A DNA stretch of 10,956 nucleotides from contig DORQ01000254.1 in the NCBI GenBank assembly GCA_003514205.1, positions 491-11,446 on the forward strand, given 5' to 3'. Shown here piece after piece: positions 5,619-10,956 of this stretch; the stretch's first letter is position 1, and each line of letters begins with the position of its first letter. The notes beneath the pieces are model-generated. The model ran no database searches. It was not told the origin of the DNA and worked only from the letters and a program-made list of their open reading frames with translations. This DNA is from Acidimicrobiaceae bacterium (lineage in GTDB: Bacteria > Actinomycetota > Acidimicrobiia > Acidimicrobiales > Microtrichaceae). The position numbers and the translations under genes were made by a program.

Positions 5619-6704
5619 TCAGTTCGCTGGGTCATCGCGAGCACTGGTGTACCGCGCAACTGCGGAGTTCGAGCGTCGTCGAGCAGTGAGCTGCGATGGG
5701 GTCAATTCTGAATCGGTGTGCTGCCGAGGGCGACGGGCGAGGGCAACGACTCTCCCGAACGCGGGCGTTCGTACGAGCCGATCTCGAAAGCCGTCGATCT
5801 GGGGAGGGGGCGCAAGGCCAGTTGGTGAGAGGTTCGAGTCCAAAACGGCCTTCTGAGGTGTGGTGGTTGGAAGAGTGACCTCAACAATTGGCTTGCCCAT
5901 CAGCTGGTTGAACTCAGTGAAGTCAACCAGTTCAACTGTGCAGCCGATTCGCCGGCCCAGGGTCCTCAAGCCATCCTCGGAGAGCCAATGTAGATGGACT
6001 GGCGGGAGGTCAGTTTCCCAAACGCACTCGGGACTCCACCTGTCCTTGTTGGGGGTTGAGAGGAGTACCTCGCCCCCAGGGTTGACCTTCGCTGCCAAGG
6101 AAGCCAGGAACTTGGCAGGATTCGAGACATGTTCGATGGTCTCCAAGGCGACGATCACGTCAGGTTCCACCTCGAGGTCCCCCCAGGATGCCGAGGACTC
6201 CGCCAGAAAGAACCAGGGCCCAAAACGCCGAGTGGCCTGTTGCACAGCTTCGGACGAAACGTCGGTGCCCCAGGCTTCGTACCCTTCAGCGCGAAGTGCC
6301 GCAGTGAGATACCCGAGTCCGCTGCCAACATCGATGACTACGGTTCCCTGTCCATGTCCTCGGCGCTCGCTCAGGATCGAGGTCACCGCCCAATACACAT
6401 CCTCGGAGCGGCTCAAGTAGTACAAGGGGTTCTTGATGTTTCGCGTGGTATCGGCATACCGGTGGTATCGGTAGTAGCCCGGAAGTGATCCGGCATGCCG
6501 GTATACCGCGTCGTAGAGCCCGACGGGGATGACAGTGTCGCTTGGCACCGATTGCGAGTGACACGTCTCGCACTCGAACACTTCGTAGATCATTCCCTCC
6601 ACAAAGCCGGGGACGGTTCCACGTGACCCGCGAGACTGCCCGCAGCAGACTGGACAATCTCCAGGGGCGACCTGCTCTGGGGTTTGCAGATCCTCCGAAC
6701 TCAT
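5619..6704 (-). CDS. Class I SAM-dependent methyltransferase with N-terminal zinc ribbon
   Basis: The 361-residue protein begins with a four-cysteine metal site, CPVC (17-20) and CETC (45-48), followed by a tyrosine-rich linker (YYRYHRYAD, 77-85). The catalytic Rossmann domain starts at about 121: motif I VVIDVGSGLGYL (122-133), the acidic end of strand 2 at GTDVS (146-150), and LETIEHVSNPAKFL (187-200), typical of the Methyltransf_23/UbiG-like branch. NPGGEVLLSTPN (208-219) is the motif III region. Relatives methylate sugars, lipids or small secondary products; the substrate here is unknown. The last 50 residues are Arg/Thr/Ser-rich and look disordered. It is the last gene of the minus-strand series, 82 bases after the questin-oxidase homologue, with no evident promoter in the gap. 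The ribosome site before ATG 6704 is weak. Confidence 0.85.
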   Translation of the reverse strand: MSSEDLQTPEQVAPGDCPVCCGQSRGSRGTVPGFVEGMIYEVFECETCHSQSVPSDTVIPVGLYDAVYRHAGSLPGYYRYHRYADTTRNIKNPLYYLSRSEDVYWAVTSILSERRGHGQGTVVIDVGSGLGYLTAALRAEGYEAWGTDVSSEAVQQATRRFGPWFFLAESSASWGDLEVEPDVIVALETIEHVSNPAKFLASLAAKVNPGGEVLLSTPNKDRWSPECVWETDLPPVHLHWLSEDGLRTLGRRIGCTVELVDFTEFNQLMGKPIVEVTLPTTTPQKAVLDSNLSPTGLAPPPQIDGFRDRLVRTPAFGRVVALARRPRQHTDSELTPSQLTARRRSNSAVARYTSARDDPAN

Positions 6705-6786
6705 TGGTGAAGGCTATCGTTCGGCTCTCAGCGGCCATGCATCATTGCCGCCGTAGGACAGTGCTAGCGAAGCCCATCGCCTCTGA

Positions 6787-7842
6787 CTAGGCGCCGAACA
6801 GCTGCAACCCAGAGTCAGCGGCGGCTCGGAGATCGGGACGCTCAGTGGCGCTGGCAAGTTCCTCACTCCACACCGCCGTTGCCACTTTGATGGCGTGCTC
6901 GTCGCCGTTGTTGACCGCGCGCTCCAGTAGGGCATCAGTAGTTGGCACCTCGGAACATAGTTCGGCCTTCAGGTCAGCGCCCACGGAATAGCTTGCCCAC
7001 AGTGCCGCGACAGTGGCCCAGGAGTACTCGACCAGTCGCGTCGCTTCCGTATCGGACAGGAATGGAAGAAGATCTCGAACCGCGATTGCTGAAGTGAGGC
7101 CATGCAGGATTGCGAACCTGCCCGACGGTGGTGCTGAATACAAGGCGACACCGGCCGTTGTAACTACTTCGGTGAGGGCCTCGGCGGGATTCCGCGGCAG
7201 CGAGACTGCTTGGACGGATGTCAGGAACTCGCTCGTCGCCACGCCGCGCAACCGGTCTGAAATCATTCCGGTGAGCGCGTCGGGGCTATCGGCGGGTGGG
7301 ACGCGAATTCCTGCCAGCGCCTGCAGTGTTGTCAGACCCCCGCCGCACTCGAGTGCTGGAAGCTCCTCGCGCCGCCACGCCCAAGAGGCACAACCACGCG
7401 CAAGCTCGTGGCGACGAGCAGGGGAGTCTCCTCGGCCGAGTCCTCGAACCGCATGGCTGGCCCGCAATACACCATGGGCGGCAGCGGTTGGAAGCGCAGG
7501 GGTGAGCCGTGGCACCCAAGCAGCGATGGTTTCCTGCCACCCGAGTTCTTCCACTGCCTGCACGAAATAGGCAATCCACTCGGTCTCGGATCGAATCGTT
7601 GACCAGGGATCGAGAGGATCTAGTGAAGCGAGGGGCCCAGCGTCTTCGTTGGGTTCCAGGGGATCAAGCCTGCCGAGATACCGCTCCAGCCACGGAGCAA
7701 TCGCGTCCTGGCGGCCGATTCGATCGAGGGCTTCGATAACCATTGGACCATGATCTGAGAGCCCGTTGCGGTACTCGGAGTGGAAGCCGTGCAGCGTGGT
7801 GAGCGCATTGTCGAGCGGCGAGAGCGAGCCGAAGCGGTTCAT
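6787..7842 (-). CDS. Questin oxidase family protein (DUF4243-like)
   Basis: This 351-residue protein resembles the questin oxidase family, named for a fungal enzyme thought to open the anthraquinone ring of questin by a Baeyer-Villiger-like oxidation. Landmarks are SEYRNGLSDHGPM (22-34), AAHGVLRASHAVR (121-133), AILHGLTSAIAVRDLLPFL (244-262) and DEHAIK (314-319), matching the family's conserved GLSNHGPM, HGxIRxxHAVR, HxxTxxxAxR and DxHAIK positions as I remember them. The protein is alpha-helical without signal or membrane segments, and no classical flavin or NAD(P) motif is visible. ATG 7842 is chosen because the conserved part starts about 20 residues in. The frame stays open upstream to 8076, but that part is antisense-like Arg-rich sequence inside the sulfatase gene. 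It has no clear ribosome site. It lies 89 bases after the sulfatase stop and probably shares its transcript. Confidence 0.8.
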   Translation of the reverse strand: MNRFGSLSPLDNALTTLHGFHSEYRNGLSDHGPMVIEALDRIGRQDAIAPWLERYLGRLDPLEPNEDAGPLASLDPLDPWSTIRSETEWIAYFVQAVEELGWQETIAAWVPRLTPALPTAAAHGVLRASHAVRGLGRGDSPARRHELARGCASWAWRREELPALECGGGLTTLQALAGIRVPPADSPDALTGMISDRLRGVATSEFLTSVQAVSLPRNPAEALTEVVTTAGVALYSAPPSGRFAILHGLTSAIAVRDLLPFLSDTEATRLVEYSWATVAALWASYSVGADLKAELCSEVPTTDALLERAVNNGDEHAIKVATAVWSEELASATERPDLRAAADSGLQLFGA

Positions 7843-7931
7843 GGCTGTGATGTTAGAACCCGATTGCGTCTCGAGGTCGGTGGAGGCCAAGTAGTCCTCA
7901 GCAGCCTCCGTCAGTTGCCGCCGCCTGCGTG

Positions 7932-10262
7932 CTATTCGAACTTGCTGCCCATCTCCCGCAGGAGGTCGATGAAGTGGTCTCCCGCATCTGGCGCGAGCTC
8001 TCCAGGAGTCCAAGTCGCTGCCGTCAATGTGCCGGTGAATCGGTTCGCTCCACGTTCCTGATGGCGACGCCAACAAACCGGCGAGCGGCGATCGATGCCA
8101 ACATCGATGCCGCTAAAGGGCGCCATTGCGCCGAGCAGCGGCAGCGACTCAACCGTTGCGCGCTCCTCGCTGTCCACAAGCACAGCTGCGTTCCAGAGCC
8201 AATTGCCCGGTGCGGTGATACTGAGGGAGACCGTGCTGGTGCCCGGTGCGAGGTGCCCGCAGTCCAGTTCAGTCATAGTGCCGTAGCCATTTTGAACGAA
8301 CACGAGCTGATCGCCCGGATCTACATAGAGCCCATAGCCGCCGCCTTGGTCGCCATGGGCGAAAAGTGCGCCGTGGTCGCCTGGCTGAAACTGGAGCTCA
8401 ACGTCCACGGTGAAGGAGCGCCATTGGATCAACAACAGCGAGCGATACCGCTCCAAGGTGTGTGCGCGGCGCGGTATCCGAGCGGCCTCACGATACGGCA
8501 GCTCATATGGCCCGCGTTGGACGTAACGGACCCGCGAACCTTCATCGAGCGGATAGACCTGATTCTCCCGTGCAGCTCGTTCCCATGCGGCTGCGAGTTC
8601 GGTAACCCGTTCGGGAAACTCAGCAGCTCGATTGATCAGCTCGCTGCGGTCCTCGGTGAGGTTGTACAGCTCCCATTCATGGTCCCCGAATGGGGTGAGG
8701 GGCATGTGGCGCGACACGATCTCCCACCCGTGTGAGTAGTAGCCACGATGCCCGTTCATCTCGAAGTACTGCTCCGCGTGAGGGTGGAGTGCAGCCGCAC
8801 TCGCAAGGCTCGGAGCAAAGGAGACCCCAGCGAAGGGTTGAATCAGGACACCGTTTCGTTCCCCCAGGGGTTCGACACCAGTCAGTTCACACAGGGTCGG
8901 AAACACATCGGTGACGAAGGTCCATTGGTTGCGGCGTGTCGCAGCCGGGACGCGATCCTGGGCCGCAGGCCAGGAAATCAGAAAGGGGACTGAGTGTCCG
9001 CCTGCGTGGGTATTGATCTTGTACAGCCGCCAGGGAGTGTTCGAGGCCATGGCCCATCCGCGCGGATAGTGCACCATGGTCTGTGGCCCGCCGAGCAGAT
9101 CGATGCGCTCTCGATCTGCCTCGATGTCTTCGAGGTCCTTCACATTCTTGGACACCAGTGTTCGAAAGTACGCCGAGGTGCCTGCCCGTTCGCCCTCGCG
9201 GGAGGCGCCGTTATCGGACATGAAGATGAAGATCGTGTTGTCGAGCGCGTCGAGTTCTGCGAGGCCAGCGCGGAGACATCCGATGTTCTGGTCGAGGTTG
9301 TCCACCATTGCGGCGTAGACCTCCATGTATCGGGCGTATAGCAACTGATCCTCTGGCGATAGCGAGTCCCAGGCTGGAACCTCGTCGCCTTCCTCAATGT
9401 TGCGAGGTGGCAGTTGGGTGCCCTGAGGGATGACCCCGAGTTCAAGCTGTCGTGCGTGCCGTGCCTCACGGATTGCGTCCCAGCCGACCGCGTACTTACC
9501 GGTGTAGCGCTCAAGATCCTCAGAAAGGCAGTGAAGGGGAGCGTGGACAGCGCCTTCAGCTAAGTACATCAAGAACGGCTTCGCCGGATCCGAGGAGCGG
9601 ACCTGGGCCACCATGTCGAGCGCCTCCTCGGTCAACGCGTTGGTCAGGAAGTACCCCTCGGGGAACTCGTCAATCTCCAAGGTGTGGTTATCGACCACAA
9701 GACGATGCGGCTGGTGCAAGTTCGTAAACGCGTCAAGAAACCCGTAGTAGCGGTCGAATCCCCGCTGTAGTGGCCAGGACTTCTTCGGGCCAGCATCGTT
9801 CATGTCGGCGTCCTTGGTGAGATGCCATTTCCCAAGAGCCATCGTTGCGTACCCGGCGGCGCGGAATGTCTCCGCAATGGTGGCGACGTCGTCGGCGAGT
9901 TCGCCCGCATATCCGGGGAATCCGGGATCAGAGTTGGCCACCGAACCAGCACCGGCGCGGTGCGGATTCACCCCAGTCAACAGGGCAGCTCGGGTGGGCG
10001 AACACATCGGTGTGACATGGAAGTTCGTCCATTGCACTCCCGCCTGTGCGAGCTCGTCCAGATGTGGAGTGTGGATCTCTGACCCGTAGCAGGACAGGTC
10101 GCTGAATCCGAGGTCGTCGACGAGCACAATGACCACATTCGGAGAGCCCGCATGTGGGACTGAGCGTTCAGGCCACGCGCCGACAGAACCTGCAAAGGTC
10201 CTGCCGAGGACACCTTCGAACCGGTCATATGGGCCTGCAGGCTGACTCTCGGTGGTGGGCAT
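7932..10262 (-). CDS. Type I (formylglycine) sulfatase, AtsA/AtsD-like
   Basis: This 776-residue enzyme hydrolyses sulfate esters. The modification motif MCSPTRAALLTG (86-97) contains C87, to be converted to formylglycine, with P89 and R91 as required by the activating enzyme. Metal ligands are visible at D49-D50 (LVDDLGFSD) and D350-N351 (MSDNGA). GKWH (144-147, K145 and H147), H240 (EGAVHAPLH) and K415 are at the expected catalytic positions. The catalytic domain ends at about 575. Residues 600-776 form a beta-rich extension (WRSFTVDVELQF, HGDQGGGYGLYVD) typical of the long actinobacterial arylsulfatases similar to mycobacterial AtsA/AtsD, and the total length fits them. There is no signal peptide, so the substrate is cleaved inside the cell. 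ATG 10262 begins two bases after the preceding gene's stop. The formylglycine-generating enzyme is not in the window. Confidence 0.93.
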   Translation of the reverse strand: MPTTESQPAGPYDRFEGVLGRTFAGSVGAWPERSVPHAGSPNVVIVLVDDLGFSDLSCYGSEIHTPHLDELAQAGVQWTNFHVTPMCSPTRAALLTGVNPHRAGAGSVANSDPGFPGYAGELADDVATIAETFRAAGYATMALGKWHLTKDADMNDAGPKKSWPLQRGFDRYYGFLDAFTNLHQPHRLVVDNHTLEIDEFPEGYFLTNALTEEALDMVAQVRSSDPAKPFLMYLAEGAVHAPLHCLSEDLERYTGKYAVGWDAIREARHARQLELGVIPQGTQLPPRNIEEGDEVPAWDSLSPEDQLLYARYMEVYAAMVDNLDQNIGCLRAGLAELDALDNTIFIFMSDNGASREGERAGTSAYFRTLVSKNVKDLEDIEADRERIDLLGGPQTMVHYPRGWAMASNTPWRLYKINTHAGGHSVPFLISWPAAQDRVPAATRRNQWTFVTDVFPTLCELTGVEPLGERNGVLIQPFAGVSFAPSLASAAALHPHAEQYFEMNGHRGYYSHGWEIVSRHMPLTPFGDHEWELYNLTEDRSELINRAAEFPERVTELAAAWERAARENQVYPLDEGSRVRYVQRGPYELPYREAARIPRRAHTLERYRSLLLIQWRSFTVDVELQFQPGDHGALFAHGDQGGGYGLYVDPGDQLVFVQNGYGTMTELDCGHLAPGTSTVSLSITAPGNWLWNAAVLVDSEERATVESLPLLGAMAPFSGIDVGIDRRSPVCWRRHQERGANRFTGTLTAATWTPGELAPDAGDHFIDLLREMGSKFE

Positions 10263-10264
10263 CG

Positions 10265-10780
10265 TTACACCGTCGTTCCCTCAATTTTGGCCTCGGCCAA
10301 TACCTTGATCCGCTGCACACAGGCTTCGAGGTTTTCGGTCAGATCGGAATGGCGGTCTTTCACACCCATTCCGTATTCCTCAAGCTTCTTGAGGGGAAGT
10401 GGAAGGTCCCGCTGCATGGTAAATCGCTGGGTCAGCGTGCAGTTATCTGGGGCGTCGCCTGGCGCGATCTCGTAGGTCCACTCCACGAAGTCTCCCCAAA
10501 CTGGCACCATCGTGATGAAGCTGAATTCTTCATCGGGTCGAAGGGCGCTCACTCGGCTCACGGTGAACCAACGGAGAGCGCGCCGCCGATTCCATCCACG
10601 AAACTTCGCGCCGACCGCTGGGCCTGAGGCGCCGCCAAGCCACGTGGCCGCAGTGCACTCGGGACTCCACCTCGGGATGTTTGAAATCTCCGAAACGAGG
10701 TCGAACAGTTCTGAAGGGGAGCAGTTGATCTGGCAGTGCGCCGATCCAGTCGCGCCCTTCTTCATTGGGTCAATAGTCAT
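10265..10780 (-). CDS. SRPBCC superfamily protein (polyketide cyclase/dehydrase-like)
   Basis: The 171-residue protein has the sequence pattern of a START-type helix-grip fold. A first strand and helix (HCQINCSPSELFDLVSEISNIPRWSPEC, broken here by function rather than position) leads to the conserved IPRWSPEC (35-42). GPAVGAKFRGWNRRR (53-67) and FVEWTYEIAP (98-107) then form the core sheet, and a long C-terminal helix spans about 140-166. Such proteins bind a hydrophobic ligand in a central cavity. Some are cyclases, many only carry or hold the ligand, and no catalytic residue can be assigned here. Its ATG overlaps the P450 stop (ATGA) and its stop is two bases from the sulfatase start, so all three are probably cotranslated. 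This tight packing implies that it handles the P450 or sulfatase substrate. Confidence 0.85.
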   Translation of the reverse strand: MTIDPMKKGATGSAHCQINCSPSELFDLVSEISNIPRWSPECTAATWLGGASGPAVGAKFRGWNRRRALRWFTVSRVSALRPDEEFSFITMVPVWGDFVEWTYEIAPGDAPDNCTLTQRFTMQRDLPLPLKKLEEYGMGVKDRHSDLTENLEACVQRIKVLAEAKIEGTTV

Positions 10781-10956
10781 CGTGTAGTCACCATCATCTC
10801 TTCGTATCCAGAAACAAAGTTGGCGGCCCGGTTCTTTGGCTCTGCATTCTTGAGGAGTCGGAGGTCAGGAAGTCGAGTCAGGATTTCATCGAACATCGTC
10901 GTGAGTTCCAAGCGCGCCAAGCTGTTGCCGAGGCAGAAGTGCGTGCCGAAGCCAAA
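10777..10956 (-). CDS. Cytochrome P450, C-terminal part (gene runs off the window), CYP142-like
   Basis: The last 59 codons and stop of a P450 are present. The frame opens at the window edge with FGFGTHFCLGNSLARLEL, the heme-binding loop: the cysteine is the axial thiolate ligand and FGxGxHxCxG is the family signature. It continues with the usual helix L and ends in RAANFVSGYEEMMV. The combination FGFGTHFCLGN...LARLEL...NFVSGxExM is, from memory, close to the end of actinobacterial CYP142, which oxidises the cholesterol side chain. With only 59 residues this subfamily call is tentative. The stop TGA (10777-10779) overlaps the next start. It is the first visible gene of the minus-strand series, so the promoter lies beyond the window. 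Confidence 0.92.
   Translation of the reverse strand, partial: FGFGTHFCLGNSLARLELTTMFDEILTRLPDLRLLKNAEPKNRAANFVSGYEEMMVTTR

Noticed and set aside
5817..5850. GTTGGTGAGAGGTTCGAGTCC resembling a tRNA T arm
   Set aside because: It lies inside the methyltransferase coding sequence and no cloverleaf can be formed.
5860..6420. Plus-strand open frame of 186 codons
   Set aside because: It is antisense to the methyltransferase, whose motif I and IEHV-type motifs are intact. Its own product is Ser/Arg/Pro-rich without motifs.
7843..8076. N-terminal extension of the questin-oxidase frame
   Set aside because: It overlaps the end of the sulfatase gene, is Arg-rich and unlike the family, and the conserved part begins just after ATG 7842.
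7929..8735. Long plus-strand open frame of 268 codons
   Set aside because: It lies wholly antisense to the sulfatase C-terminal part and the following gap. It has no family motif and no ribosome site, and long antisense frames are common at this GC content.

Overview
The window looks like chromosomal DNA from a fairly high-GC actinobacterium. The support is a CYP142-like P450 tail, a large AtsA/AtsD-type sulfatase, an ECF sigma factor paired with a soluble PAS/zinc-ribbon protein, and two tRNA genes. A relative of the Acidimicrobiia is my guess, but nothing seen here proves the class.

Layout. Positions 1-76 hold tRNA-His(GTG) on the minus strand. Positions 242-874 hold a membrane di-iron hydroxylase of the fatty acid hydroxylase/sterol desaturase superfamily, with a perfect palindrome (206-222) just upstream. 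Positions 963-1039 hold tRNA-Arg(TCT) on the plus strand with its own promoter-like sequence. After a non-coding stretch (1040-1451) comes a translationally coupled pair of exported proteins. The first is a lipoprotein of unknown fold (1452-2630). The second is a B-lectin domain fused to an endonuclease/exonuclease/phosphatase-like domain (2627-3892). A second non-coding stretch (3893-4290) precedes an overlapping gene pair: an ECF-type sigma factor (4291-4848) and a soluble protein with an anti-sigma-like N-terminus, a PAS-like domain and a four-cysteine zinc ribbon (4838-5572).

From 5619 to the right edge all genes lie on the minus strand and converge on the sigma pair. In transcription order they are the 3' end of a cytochrome P450 (10956-10777), an SRPBCC/polyketide-cyclase-like protein (10780-10265), a formylglycine-type sulfatase (10262-7932), a bacterial questin-oxidase homologue (7842-6787) and a zinc-ribbon SAM methyltransferase (6704-5619). 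The first three are packed with a 4-base overlap and a 2-base gap. The last two follow after gaps of 89 and 82 bases. P450 oxidation, sulfate ester removal and possible Baeyer-Villiger-type ring cleavage suggest breakdown or remodelling of a sulfated sterol-like or polycyclic compound. That assembly is inference from gene content.

No insertion sequence, CRISPR array, phage gene or frameshifted gene was recognised.
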